The position numbers and the translations under genes were made by a program. DNA of 64,000 nt from an uncultured SAR86 cluster bacterium. GTDB taxonomy: Bacteria; Pseudomonadota; Gammaproteobacteria; Magnimaribacterales; Magnimaribacteraceae. The notes beneath the pieces are model-generated. The model saw only the letters and a program-made list of their open reading frames with translations, made no database searches and had not been told where the DNA came from. Positions within the stretch are counted from its first letter, which is position 1; every line of letters starts with the position of its first letter. Of this stretch, positions 31,080 through 40,997 are shown one piece after another. Location of the stretch: assembly GCA_902514295.1 (NCBI GenBank), contig CABXQE010000006.1:1-64000 (forward strand), in the 5' to 3' direction.

Positions 31080-31310
31080 TTAAGAATTGCTGTTTATGTA
31101 ATCTACAGCGTTTTTTACAGTTTGGATATTTTCTGCTTCTTCGTCTGGAATTTCTATTTCAAATTCTTCTTCAAAAGCCATAACCAATTCCACGGTATCT
31201 AATGAATCTGCACCTAGATCGTCTATAAATGAAGCTTCTAACTTTACTTCTTCAGCAGAAACACCAAGTTGTTCACAAACAATTTTTTGTACTTTTTCTT
31301 CAATACTCAT
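31080..31310 (-). CDS. acpP: acyl carrier protein
   Basis: 76 aa; [33 protein letters not shown] phosphopantetheine site DSL. Confidence 0.98.
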   Translation of the reverse strand: MSIEEKVQKIVCEQLGVSAEEVKLEASFIDDLGADSLDTVELVMAFEEEFEIEIPDEEAENIQTVKNAVDYINSNS

Positions 31311-31366
31311 AATTTTTCCTTATTTAATTTTGTATAAAATTACTGAAATAAGTTCTTCAATTTATC

Positions 31367-31393
31367 AAAAGCCCGATAAAAAAACCGGGCTTT
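31367..31393 (-). terminator. putative terminator downstream of the DUF1302-DUF1329 operon
   Basis: AAAGCCCG/CGGGCTTT perfect 8-bp stem (31368-31375 / 31386-31393), T-run on the minus strand. Confidence 0.65.
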
Positions 31394-31412
31394 CTCGGGG
31401 AAAAATAATACT

Positions 31413-32822
31413 TTATCTACGATCTCGTAACTGATCAATATTGAAAATAGAATTTGTCATCGTATCTAGCTTATCCCATGCAGAGTCCACCGTAATAATA
31501 GTTGCACGCTCATCTCTAACATTGGCAATTATTGCTGATCTCCACATAAATCTACCGGTTGTTGGTTCCCAGTCACGTGTATCATCCCAGATACGCCATA
31601 TATCTCCATTCCTATCAACCATTTCCAAGTATTGTGCATAATATGTCTCTTTATCTACATGAACTCGTTTTACAGAATATTGATAAGTTTCTGTAAGATC
31701 AGTAATTTCATAAAGCCAAGTTGGGCGCAACTCCATGTCGACAATCCCTGATAAATTACAAGCATCATCTGAAATTCTGAGTGGGTCATAAACATTGCCA
31801 ACCTCTGGGCCTGCAAGAATGATACCTTCCTTGATTAAAGTGTATTTAAACTTACGTCTATCAGTTTTGAACCAATTTGAACGCCATTCGTCCCAAGTGA
31901 GTTCAAGCCCTGGAGCTATAGGATCTTGACCATTTGTTCCCGTAAGCGCTCTCGTACGACGAAGCGAAGGAATGTAAAGCTTAAAATCATCGTCTTTGTC
32001 GGCATCAGCAAACCTAAGTCTTACTCCCGCCAGACCACGAACATCACGCGGAGATTTGATTAACAGTGCCCCCGCTTCAGTTATGCCTTCAAAGCCTTCA
32101 ACATTCCCTAAAGGTGGTGCACTCACACGTCCAGCCATTCGGCGCCAAAAAATATTCGCTTTATAAATTCTTTCGAGGTTATTTTCGCTATTACACGCTG
32201 CCATATCTATCGTATCAAAGTACAAATCATCAGTACCGACACCATGAGCATTAAAAAGCCAGTTAAGTTCTTCACCATTTTGAGGGTTAATAAATGGTAG
32301 ACCAGCTTCGCTTATAAAACCATGTTCACCATTCTTATCACGGAGCTCCCCCTTTTCATTAATTCTAAAATGATCTGGTTCAAGCGCCTTAGTTGCATCC
32401 AATCGCGCTCGTTGCATGTAATAATGATTAGTTGGAACAATACGTATACCTTTGATCGGCGTCCATTCAGAAGTTAATCGATCTATCCAATACTGCGGCA
32501 GGTAGTCATTCACCCAAGGCAATGAATCTATATTTTCTTTCGTGATAATAAAACCAGGTTTCAATTCAGCGGGAAGTGTTTCTTTCGCTAACAAAGATGA
32601 CGCTGTATATCCACGGAAATCTGCCCAATCTTTAGCAAGTGCCCTCACTTCTGCATTATCTATTGCGGCAACCCATGCTGCATGTTCGGGCAGTCCAGTT
32701 TCAGCAGCAAAAGATTTCCAATTATCAATCCACTCATCACTAGCCTTAATGGTTAATGCTATTAAGCACAAAGATACCAGGGTTAGATTGGTTAAAAATG
32801 TTTTTAGTTTATAAATTTTCAT
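31413..32822 (-). CDS. DUF1329-family outer-membrane/periplasmic protein
   Basis: Signal peptide; GRVSAPPLGNVEGFEGITEAGALLIKSPRDVRGLAGVRLRFADADKDDDFKLYIPSLRRTRALTGTNGQDPIAPG. Confidence 0.85.
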   Translation of the reverse strand: MKIYKLKTFLTNLTLVSLCLIALTIKASDEWIDNWKSFAAETGLPEHAAWVAAIDNAEVRALAKDWADFRGYTASSLLAKETLPAELKPGFIITKENIDSLPWVNDYLPQYWIDRLTSEWTPIKGIRIVPTNHYYMQRARLDATKALEPDHFRINEKGELRDKNGEHGFISEAGLPFINPQNGEELNWLFNAHGVGTDDLYFDTIDMAACNSENNLERIYKANIFWRRMAGRVSAPPLGNVEGFEGITEAGALLIKSPRDVRGLAGVRLRFADADKDDDFKLYIPSLRRTRALTGTNGQDPIAPGLELTWDEWRSNWFKTDRRKFKYTLIKEGIILAGPEVGNVYDPLRISDDACNLSGIVDMELRPTWLYEITDLTETYQYSVKRVHVDKETYYAQYLEMVDRNGDIWRIWDDTRDWEPTTGRFMWRSAIIANVRDERATIITVDSAWDKLDTMTNSIFNIDQLRDRR

Positions 32823-32837
32823 CAGTATTCTCCTAAG

Positions 32838-34706
32838 TTAAAATTGATAAGTTAATGAAAACTCAACATAGTCAGATTGTCTGTACAATGCGAGCAGTCC
32901 TTCTTCTTCGTCACCATCAAATATTCCCACTTCAATTCTTGGAATTAATTTGTTTCCCAAAGCTGAAAAAGTAAATCGTTGGCGATAAGCAAAGCTATCC
33001 TTGCTAAGGTCCCAAACGGCTAAACCATCAAGGATCACATTGTCGTTACGCAACCCGAATGTATAGGTTTGTGTAAAATATTGCTGGTTTTCTTCAACAT
33101 CTAACATTGCGTATGGCGCTTGGAACATCAAATTTTTATGATCCTTCGTCTTAATGTTAAAAAATTGTGAAGTTATAAAAATTGAACTACGTTGATTTTT
33201 CCAAGCAGATAACCAAAGATTATAATCAAATCCGATTAAGGTAGAAATTTGATCACGATAAGTGACCATATCTGCCTTGGTTCCAATTAACGCTGGTGTT
33301 CCCTTTGCTGACAGTCCAGGTATAAAAGGGTCATTTATAACTTGACGGTTAAATGCTTTGTCGAATTCATGAGCCACCTCTAGTCGAAGAACTGGCGATA
33401 CACTTTTAGGTCCAAACTTCAGCTCGCTCATATCTCGAGTAAACGAAAAACCAACTGTTTTTTGGCGTTCTGTGAAATCCATATCAAAATCGGCGGTAAC
33501 TGAGCAAGGAAATCCACCAGCAGCAGGATTTAGAATATCTAAACAACCAAAAGGAATAAGTGGAAAATCTCCGGGCGCTGCTGTCCCGCCTGCAAGAGAC
33601 TGCAAGAAATCAACATATTGACCTGGTGCATGAATAGCACCGATGGTCGTTGGAACATCTAGTGGCACATTTGCAACAGAAGCTGCTGGATCGTTGATAA
33701 ATGACCCAACATGAAGAGTAGCGCCTGTGAGCACAACAACTGGTAAATCTTGATATCCATGGAATGCATTCAGTGTTGCCTCACCACCAAATGCGCCAAA
33801 TTTCAAACGTAAACCTATTTCTTGATTTTTCCAATCTTCCACTTCTTTTTCGTTAAGACGAGCACCTAGTAAAGGCATTCCAAATCCAGTTTGGCCTTCA
33901 ATTAGTCGTGGAAAAGGAAACCCAAAGGCGCCTCCCGAAGACTGATCATTTGGAGTCGGATTGTTGATAACGAATTCTGAATGCCTAACTTCCGGTATAT
34001 AAATAAGCTCCAGTGCAACATCATTTGATATGTCTACGTTAATTGCTACCGTCCAAGCTGGTATTCTAATTTCATCGGTATCCGCCAAAAGAGTCCTTTG
34101 ACGCAAATCTTGTGCATTTAAAATATCTAAGAGCCTAAGGCCATCTGCCTGCCCCCATCCTCTTTGAAATTTACCTATTTTTACAGAAGCCGAACCATCG
34201 TCGTTAGTAAACCTTATAGATAACTCACGCAATATTTCATCATCAAAATCGTCTAGAAGCTCATTTTCTTTTCCTGAAGCCCCAAAAGGATCAGGAAGTT
34301 GATATGTCCCATCGCTAGAAGTTGACATACTAAAGCGGTCTAGAAAGGCACTCTGCGGAGATGTGAAGTTCTGCATCGCTGGTGCCCTAAACTCACCGTC
34401 ATCTAAATCGTAAAACCTATCTCCCCTCAGCCAAACATCACCAACAACTGTAACGTTATTATTAGGAGACCACTCAGCCTGTAATTCTAAGAGAAACTGT
34501 GAAGGTCCCTGCCCTCTGGATGAATCATCAAGTCTATCAATATAAGCACCTGTACCGGCCTTTAAGCGACCTCCAAACCAAAAGTCTTCTGCATAGGCAG
34601 GGGGGGCTACTAAGAACAAAGACAACAAAGAGGCTGAGACTATTGAGGTTAACCTCTTTAATCTAGTTTTTGTTTCTAAGGTTATTTTTATAATTATATT
34701 ATTCAT
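32838..34706 (-). CDS. DUF1302-family outer-membrane beta-barrel protein
   Basis: Signal peptide; WFGGRLKAGTGAYIDRLDD; KIGKFQRGWGQADGLRLLDILNAQDLRQRTLLADTDEIRIPAW; C-terminal aromatic ending FSLTYQF. Confidence 0.85.
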   Translation of the reverse strand: MNNIIIKITLETKTRLKRLTSIVSASLLSLFLVAPPAYAEDFWFGGRLKAGTGAYIDRLDDSSRGQGPSQFLLELQAEWSPNNNVTVVGDVWLRGDRFYDLDDGEFRAPAMQNFTSPQSAFLDRFSMSTSSDGTYQLPDPFGASGKENELLDDFDDEILRELSIRFTNDDGSASVKIGKFQRGWGQADGLRLLDILNAQDLRQRTLLADTDEIRIPAWTVAINVDISNDVALELIYIPEVRHSEFVINNPTPNDQSSGGAFGFPFPRLIEGQTGFGMPLLGARLNEKEVEDWKNQEIGLRLKFGAFGGEATLNAFHGYQDLPVVVLTGATLHVGSFINDPAASVANVPLDVPTTIGAIHAPGQYVDFLQSLAGGTAAPGDFPLIPFGCLDILNPAAGGFPCSVTADFDMDFTERQKTVGFSFTRDMSELKFGPKSVSPVLRLEVAHEFDKAFNRQVINDPFIPGLSAKGTPALIGTKADMVTYRDQISTLIGFDYNLWLSAWKNQRSSIFITSQFFNIKTKDHKNLMFQAPYAMLDVEENQQYFTQTYTFGLRNDNVILDGLAVWDLSKDSFAYRQRFTFSALGNKLIPRIEVGIFDGDEEEGLLALYRQSDYVEFSLTYQF

Positions 34707-34773
34707 TTAGATTTCCTCCTTTTTTTAATGTTATTCGTTAATTTTTGATAAATCTTTATCGAATTCTTGATGG

Positions 34774-35688
34774 TCATTTAGTACCTCCTATTTCAATGGT
34801 ATTGGCGTTCTTTCCTGTCTTGGCGGGTCGTGGATAGAGACCTAGAGTAGGGACAATCGCAGGGTCGTGTGAAAGATGCTTATCCAATCTGGAATTCCAA
34901 ATTCTGACCAAACGATAAAAGGGAACATTCGGGTAAAGATGGTGCACAAGGTGATAGTTTTGATACATCATCAATGGTGAAAGAAGCCATTCCATACCTT
35001 CTCGAATGCTAGTAGCTCTGTAAGCATCTTCCCTTTCTGATATTTCATTTGGTACGTGAGGTAGGTAGACAAAAATAAACGAAATAAAGAAAAATGAAAT
35101 GCGCTGCGGTATTATCCAAAACATGAGTAATTCCGTTAAATAACCATTAATGATTAACCAGGGCCATGCAATTAGGGTTGCAAAAAACATTATTATGACG
35201 TTTCGTTTTTCAGATTTTGGGCGATCTTTCCAATACCCAAAATACTTCCAACCGTATATCAAATCTATAAAAGGCCATTTAAGCGGGCGCAGCCAAGCAG
35301 GCCCACTTTGTACAACTCGATCAGCCTCATCCCCTTCACCATTCGCATTGCGGTGATGGCGAAAATGGATGAAACGCATTAATTCAAACGCTACAAGTGA
35401 AGAGAAGTACAAAAATGTAATACGCCCAATCCAAAGATTGAGTTGTTTACTCCTCCCGAGAGAAGAGTGAATAGCGTCATGCATAGGTGAAAACAGAAAA
35501 TATCCAGATGTTCCATTTATCAAGCAGGCTGCTAAATAAGAAATGTGTCCATAAATCGCTGCCCAAGTTGCTCCGAACATGAACCCTGCACATATAAAAA
35601 ATAGAATAATCGTGGGCCATGCAAATTCAGGCTCTTCCTTTAGGGCATTAAATAGATCTTCATTGTTAATTAAGTCATTACTGTCCAC
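34774..35688 (-). CDS. membrane fatty-acid desaturase/hydroxylase superfamily (di-iron)
   Basis: Histidine boxes HDAIH, HFRHH, HLVHH; multi-TM. Confidence 0.85.
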   Translation of the reverse strand: MDSNDLINNEDLFNALKEEPEFAWPTIILFFICAGFMFGATWAAIYGHISYLAACLINGTSGYFLFSPMHDAIHSSLGRSKQLNLWIGRITFLYFSSLVAFELMRFIHFRHHRNANGEGDEADRVVQSGPAWLRPLKWPFIDLIYGWKYFGYWKDRPKSEKRNVIIMFFATLIAWPWLIINGYLTELLMFWIIPQRISFFFISFIFVYLPHVPNEISEREDAYRATSIREGMEWLLSPLMMYQNYHLVHHLYPNVPFYRLVRIWNSRLDKHLSHDPAIVPTLGLYPRPAKTGKNANTIEIGGTK

Positions 35689-35692
35689 AACT

Positions 35693-37333
35693 TTATGCCT
35701 CCATTAGATAATTTTCGTATGTAATTCTTAAGGGTTTCTTATCAATCTTTCCGGTTGCCGTCAGTGGCATTTCGTCGATAAACACCACATCATCCGGAAG
35801 TTGCCATTTTGCGTGTTCACTACTAATGATATCCAGTATGCTGGCCTTACTGGGATCGCAACCCTCTTTCTTGACCACGATTAATAAAGGCCGCTCTTCC
35901 CATTTCACGTGCTTAACACCCAGGCATGCAGCAATTTGCACTTCGGGATGCCCAACCGCGGTATTTTCAATATCAACCGAAGAAATCCACTCACCGCCAG
36001 ATTTGATAATGTCTTTAGCACGATCAGTAATTTGCATAAATCCATGTTTATCAATAGTCGACACATCACCTGTGTCGAACCAGCCTTCACTGTCCAGAGC
36101 ACTTTCTTCTGCCTTATAATAACGTTCAACTACCCTAAGACCACGTACCATCAATTTTCCAAATGCTTCTCCATCGTGTGGAAGAGAATTTCCTTCGTCA
36201 TCAACAATCTTCATCTCCAAACCAAAAGGTGGTCGCCCTTGTTTGCATCTGACTTTTATTCGCTCTTCAAAACTTAGTTCATCCATGAAAGGTAAAGAGC
36301 AATTAAAAGTACCCACAACAGTCTCAGTCATTCCCCACCCGTGCATAACTTCCGCATCATACTTTTCTTCAAAACTCTCGATCATTGATTGTGGAACCGC
36401 AGAGCCTCCTATAAAAATTTTAGTCATACTTGGAATTTGCAGAGTATTGTTATCTAAATGATCTAGTAAAACTGTCATCACAGTAGGAACAGCACAGGTC
36501 TTATTGCAAGACTCTGCCAGAATAATGTCATAAATACTTTTACCGTCCATATGAGGACCAGGAAGAACTAATTTACCTCCAACCATAGGGATGCTGTGAG
36601 GCAGCCCCCATCCATTAGCATGGAACATAGGAACAATTAACAAAAAAGAATCTCTAGCACTCAGGTCCATTACATCTACATGGGCTGTTACCATGGCATG
36701 ATTAAGATTAGATTGGTGTGAATAGAGCACACCTTTAGGGTTTCCTGTAGTGCCAGACGTGTAACACAAAGAAGATGCTGTATCAGCATTAAATAAGGGC
36801 CAGTCGAAATCACACTCTTCCCTTCCTAGCAATTCTTCATAACAATAAACTGGAACTCCTATCTTTTCCATATCATCTGTCATATGTTCTTTGTCTGTCA
36901 TTACAACTAGACCTTCAAGCATAGGTAATCTATCAAGGACATTAGCAATTACGCTAACAAAGCTTGTGTCGACAAATATAAATCGATCTTCAGCATGATT
37001 AACAATATATTCAATTTGATCAGGGAAAAGGCGAGGATTTAAGGTATGGCAAATTGCTCCTATGCCGCTCAATCCATACCAACATTCCAAATGACGCCAA
37101 GTATTCCATGCCATAGTGCCAATACAGTCTCCAGCCTTTATATCTAGACCCGTCAAAGCATTGGCTAATTGAGAAGTTCGATCATAAAGTTTGGCATATC
37201 CAATTCGATGGACCCCACCCTCAACTGAATTTGTTACCACCTCTACATCGCCATTCCATGTCGCAGCATGCTGCAATATTTCAATAACACTGAATTTCTT
37301 TTTTTGCATTAACCCTTTAATTGCAGAAGTCAT
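35693..37333 (-). CDS. acyl-CoA synthetase (AMP-binding; AlkK/medium-chain-like)
   Basis: YTSGTTGNPKGVLYSHQS, GWGMTET, GWFDTGDV, ITDRAKDIIKSGGEWISSVDIEN. Start moved from 37396 to MTSAIKGLMQKKKFS. Confidence 0.92.
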   Translation of the reverse strand: MTSAIKGLMQKKKFSVIEILQHAATWNGDVEVVTNSVEGGVHRIGYAKLYDRTSQLANALTGLDIKAGDCIGTMAWNTWRHLECWYGLSGIGAICHTLNPRLFPDQIEYIVNHAEDRFIFVDTSFVSVIANVLDRLPMLEGLVVMTDKEHMTDDMEKIGVPVYCYEELLGREECDFDWPLFNADTASSLCYTSGTTGNPKGVLYSHQSNLNHAMVTAHVDVMDLSARDSFLLIVPMFHANGWGLPHSIPMVGGKLVLPGPHMDGKSIYDIILAESCNKTCAVPTVMTVLLDHLDNNTLQIPSMTKIFIGGSAVPQSMIESFEEKYDAEVMHGWGMTETVVGTFNCSLPFMDELSFEERIKVRCKQGRPPFGLEMKIVDDEGNSLPHDGEAFGKLMVRGLRVVERYYKAEESALDSEGWFDTGDVSTIDKHGFMQITDRAKDIIKSGGEWISSVDIENTAVGHPEVQIAACLGVKHVKWEERPLLIVVKKEGCDPSKASILDIISSEHAKWQLPDDVVFIDEMPLTATGKIDKKPLRITYENYLMEA

Positions 37334-37399
37334 TTTTCGTTTACGAAATAAATCTTGATTTATATAAACTTTATCCCTTATTATATATTTATGCAATAA

Positions 37400-37456
37400 C
37401 TATTATATAAATATATAATTTAATTGTATGTTTACTCAAATCTACTGTATAAACAC
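37400..37456. promoter_or_regulatory. candidate operator in the divergent ligase/Ycf48 promoter
   Basis: Shares CTATTATATAAATA (37400-37413) and ATGTTTA-N15-TATAAACAC-like 29-mer (37428-37456) with the ADH/TetR intergenic region. Confidence 0.4.
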
Positions 37457-37476
37457 TTAATAGCAATCAAATAATT

Positions 37477-38562
37477 ATGAAATCAATTTTTAATAAGTAC
37501 GTAATTTTGCTCTTATTAATTACTGAAATTTCTCCAGGATGGGCCTTAGATAGTGATCAGGATAAATTAAGCACCGAATTAAAGTTATCGCAATCTAGTA
37601 CTAATATAGTCGATAATAAAAAAGATCGCGTTCGTTTTATTCCTGATAACTTATTCAGCGTTGATTTTGTTGACGAATCGCATGGATGGGCTTCTGGATA
37701 TTACGGCACTATTCTAAAAACAATGGATGGAGGGAGAAGTTGGACCCACATCTCTCTTCCTCATACTGATTTAATTAGACGTATACAATTTTTAGATAAA
37801 GAATCTGGATGGCTTGTTACACATCGTGGCCGTATTATGAGTAGTAATGACGGCGGAGATACTTGGGAAACTAACTACTTAGAGGATGAACAAACCAATC
37901 TTAGAAATATTAAATTTATAGATAGAGATGTTGGTTGGGCTGTTGGGCATGAAGGAACTATTCTCTATACAAATGACGGCGGCAAAAATTGGACCAATCA
38001 ATCTTTAAGTAATTATAAAGGTAGGGATCTGCCTCGGCTAAATGGCTTAACTATTTTGAGTAAAACAAGAGCTATGTTAGCCGGAGAATTCGGTGTAATT
38101 GCTGAAACTACAGATGCAGGTAAAACTTGGAAGATAATTTCTTCATCAGATATCACAGCTACATTCACTGAAATTGAACAAGTAAACAACTCCATATTGG
38201 CAGTAGGGCTCGACGGAGTCGTGGTACAAGTTAATACCAACAGCATTGATATGCTTAACTCAACTAAGGATGGAAAATCAACACAAATAAAGGTCTTAGA
38301 TTCGGGTGTAAACAATCATCTCTTCGATATTGTATCCAATAAGAAAGGTGAAGGTATTGTAGTAGGTTTAGCAAACATCCTTAAAATTAAGAACGGAAAT
38401 CAATTGAATAAGATTGAAATCAACCTACCAGATCGAAATTATATGTATTTCATGGGAGCCGCACCTATTTCACAATCGAAGTATGTTTTAGTGGGAGCCC
38501 AAGGATTAGTAGTTACCCTAGATACAGAAAATTCAGAAATTAAGGGGCTGGTTAAGTGGTAG
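37477..38562 (+). CDS. Ycf48-like beta-propeller exported protein
   Basis: Signal peptide; repeats SVDFVDESHGWASGYYGTILKTMDGGRSWTHI, FIDRDVGWAVGHEGTILYTNDGGKNW. Confidence 0.85.
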   Translation: MKSIFNKYVILLLLITEISPGWALDSDQDKLSTELKLSQSSTNIVDNKKDRVRFIPDNLFSVDFVDESHGWASGYYGTILKTMDGGRSWTHISLPHTDLIRRIQFLDKESGWLVTHRGRIMSSNDGGDTWETNYLEDEQTNLRNIKFIDRDVGWAVGHEGTILYTNDGGKNWTNQSLSNYKGRDLPRLNGLTILSKTRAMLAGEFGVIAETTDAGKTWKIISSSDITATFTEIEQVNNSILAVGLDGVVVQVNTNSIDMLNSTKDGKSTQIKVLDSGVNNHLFDIVSNKKGEGIVVGLANILKIKNGNQLNKIEINLPDRNYMYFMGAAPISQSKYVLVGAQGLVVTLDTENSEIKGLVKW

Positions 38563-38625
38563 TTTTAGTGATTTATACTACTAATATAGCCTTCCATCTA
38601 CAGGTTTTTATAAAAGGGTTTTGAG

Positions 38626-40938
38626 ATGGTTAAAACAATAGCAAATACCGTCATACAATACAGGGTTGCTATATTAATTATAGCCTTCGTCATTACATCA
38701 ATAGCGGGTTATTTCGCCCTCACAGGTGTAACCTTACGTGCTTCTTTAAATGAGATGCTTCCTTCAAACCATCAAAATGTGAAATTGTATGAAGAGTTTA
38801 GTGACAAGTTTGGTGGTGTAAACACAGTCCTAGTAATGGTAGAAAACCAAAGAGGTACAGTATATAACAGAGAATTTTTAGAAAAATACAAACACATTTC
38901 AGATGCTTTTTACTTCCATGAAGCAAATCGTAAAGCATTATTTGAAGCAGTTAATCTGAGAAAAACTAGAGCGGTTGCAGGTTCGCAAGGTCAAATTTTT
39001 GTTAAACCAATCATGTGGCCGAATCTCCCTAAAACAGAAGCTGAAATGGATCAGTTCAGATTACTGATACGTGGACAGTTTAATGGGTATTTAATTTCAT
39101 TAGATGAAAGATCGCTGATGATCGCTGCAGAGTTTAAAGACAATGTAGACACGGCAGCACTAGTGAATTTTGTTGAAGATATACGTGCTGAATATGAAGA
39201 TGGTACTGTCAAATTATCTATAGTTGGTAGGCCCATTTTACTGGGTGAAGTAAAACAAGAGTTACCTAAAATGATCTCAATTTTTGCTGTTTCTGTTCTT
39301 GTTATCTCTGTCTTTCTCTATTTATTTTTTCGTACATGGGTAGGTGTAGTAGTGCCTATGCTTGTTGCCTTCTCAGTAACAGTTTTAGGATTCGGCGTAA
39401 TTGGCTTCTCTGGCTATAACATGGATCCATTGCTGTTGTTACTACCATTCTTTGTTTTCGCCACCGTACTGTCACATTCGGTTCAATTTGTTTCTAGAGT
39501 ATTTGATGAATTAGCTAAAGATAAAAAAATGAAAGACGCTGTAAAGACAGGTTTGGAGCGGTTGTTGTTTCCAAGTACAGCAGCCGTAATAACTTCTGCA
39601 GCAGGTTTCACTGTCTTAGCGCTGATTGCAATTCCATCCATCCAATTATTAGCCGTCATATGTACAATTTGGTTGCTAACACTAACCCCTGGAATGATAG
39701 TAGCTGCGGCATTTATGAGTTTCTTTAAGAAACCCACTAAATATGAAACAACCCTTCCTTTCCAACCATTCTTGGTCAATTTCTTTGGTGAAAGAATATC
39801 CCGCAATATCTTTTTACCTAGTTTTATTATCCTATTAATTGGAGGTTTCATCATCTCCCAAAATTTAAAGATTGGTGATGCTGTTGGAAGCCCTATTTTG
39901 TGGCCTGACTCCCGATACAACAATGACGTTAGCTCTATCAATTCAAACTATGACCGAATAGGAACAGATGTTTTACAGGCGTATTTTTCAGGAAAAGAAG
40001 AAATCATGCTTAACCCTGATCTTTATCATCAATCTGAAGCTTTTGGCAGGTATATTTATGAACGGGTATTGCCTGCAACTCCAGCATCCAGCCTGACTCC
40101 GATAATAAAAAATATCAATATGGTGTTATGGGAAGGCGACCCTTCCTATCAATTTCTTCCTGATACCAGTGCTGAAGTAGGTTTTAATATTTATATGTTC
40201 AGGTCTAATGGCGAGCCAGGTGACTTTGCTGCATATACGAATACTGACTGGAACATAGGCAAGCTGTCTATTTTCACAAGCGAACATAGCTCGGAAACAG
40301 TGAACGAACTGATGAAATTTGGGAATGAGTTTGTTAATAATTATGACTTTAAAGATGATGAACCAGTCATTAAATTTGCTGGTGGCCAAATAGGGATTAT
40401 TAAAGCAACTAATGATGAAATCGAGCTAAAAGAAAATATTCTATTAATTGCAATTATGATTATTATCATACTCAATCTTATTTGGCTTTACAGATCAGTG
40501 AAGTTAGGTGTCATAATAACTTTTGTTTTAATAACATCTCATTTTATAACTATGAGTGTTATGACGCTTTTAGATGTTGGAATGAATCTTAATACCCTTC
40601 CTCTTGCCGCCTTGGGATTGGGGCGAGGTGTAGATTACAGTATTTACATGGCTGATCGTATACGTGATGAAATGCGCAGAGGGTTAGATTTTTCTAGAGC
40701 TTCAACCCTAGCTTTTAATACCTCAGGTATTGCTATTATTGTTACTGCAATGACAATGATATTACCACTCTTGTCATGGTATTTTCTGTCTCCTATTCGT
40801 TTTCAGGCAGAGATGGGGCTGCTTTTAGCCATAATCTTGGCCTTCAACATGCTAGGTGCTATCACTATCGTGCCAGCAGCAATTAAAATCCTTGAACCAA
40901 AAGGGTTTAATTTTTATCCAAAGGCATCAACAACTTAA
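38626..40938 (+). CDS. MMPL/RND-superfamily transporter
   Basis: 770 aa with 12-TM pattern; ASLNEMLPSNHQNVKLYEEFSDKFGG; AALGLGRGVDYSIYMADRIRDEM. Confidence 0.9.
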   Translation: MVKTIANTVIQYRVAILIIAFVITSIAGYFALTGVTLRASLNEMLPSNHQNVKLYEEFSDKFGGVNTVLVMVENQRGTVYNREFLEKYKHISDAFYFHEANRKALFEAVNLRKTRAVAGSQGQIFVKPIMWPNLPKTEAEMDQFRLLIRGQFNGYLISLDERSLMIAAEFKDNVDTAALVNFVEDIRAEYEDGTVKLSIVGRPILLGEVKQELPKMISIFAVSVLVISVFLYLFFRTWVGVVVPMLVAFSVTVLGFGVIGFSGYNMDPLLLLLPFFVFATVLSHSVQFVSRVFDELAKDKKMKDAVKTGLERLLFPSTAAVITSAAGFTVLALIAIPSIQLLAVICTIWLLTLTPGMIVAAAFMSFFKKPTKYETTLPFQPFLVNFFGERISRNIFLPSFIILLIGGFIISQNLKIGDAVGSPILWPDSRYNNDVSSINSNYDRIGTDVLQAYFSGKEEIMLNPDLYHQSEAFGRYIYERVLPATPASSLTPIIKNINMVLWEGDPSYQFLPDTSAEVGFNIYMFRSNGEPGDFAAYTNTDWNIGKLSIFTSEHSSETVNELMKFGNEFVNNYDFKDDEPVIKFAGGQIGIIKATNDEIELKENILLIAIMIIIILNLIWLYRSVKLGVIITFVLITSHFITMSVMTLLDVGMNLNTLPLAALGLGRGVDYSIYMADRIRDEMRRGLDFSRASTLAFNTSGIAIIVTAMTMILPLLSWYFLSPIRFQAEMGLLLAIILAFNMLGAITIVPAAIKILEPKGFNFYPKASTT

Positions 40939-40975
40939 GTTGTTTTACGTTTCTTGATTAATTCTCTGCAGAGAA
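40929..40975 (+). terminator. two adjacent palindromes in the MMPL/ALDH convergent spacer (possible terminator)
   Basis: AACAACTTAAGTTGTT (40929-40944) and TTCTCTGCAGAGAA (40962-40975), both perfect. Confidence 0.35.
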
Positions 40976-40997
40976 GGTAACTTATAGAGCTGTTAAA

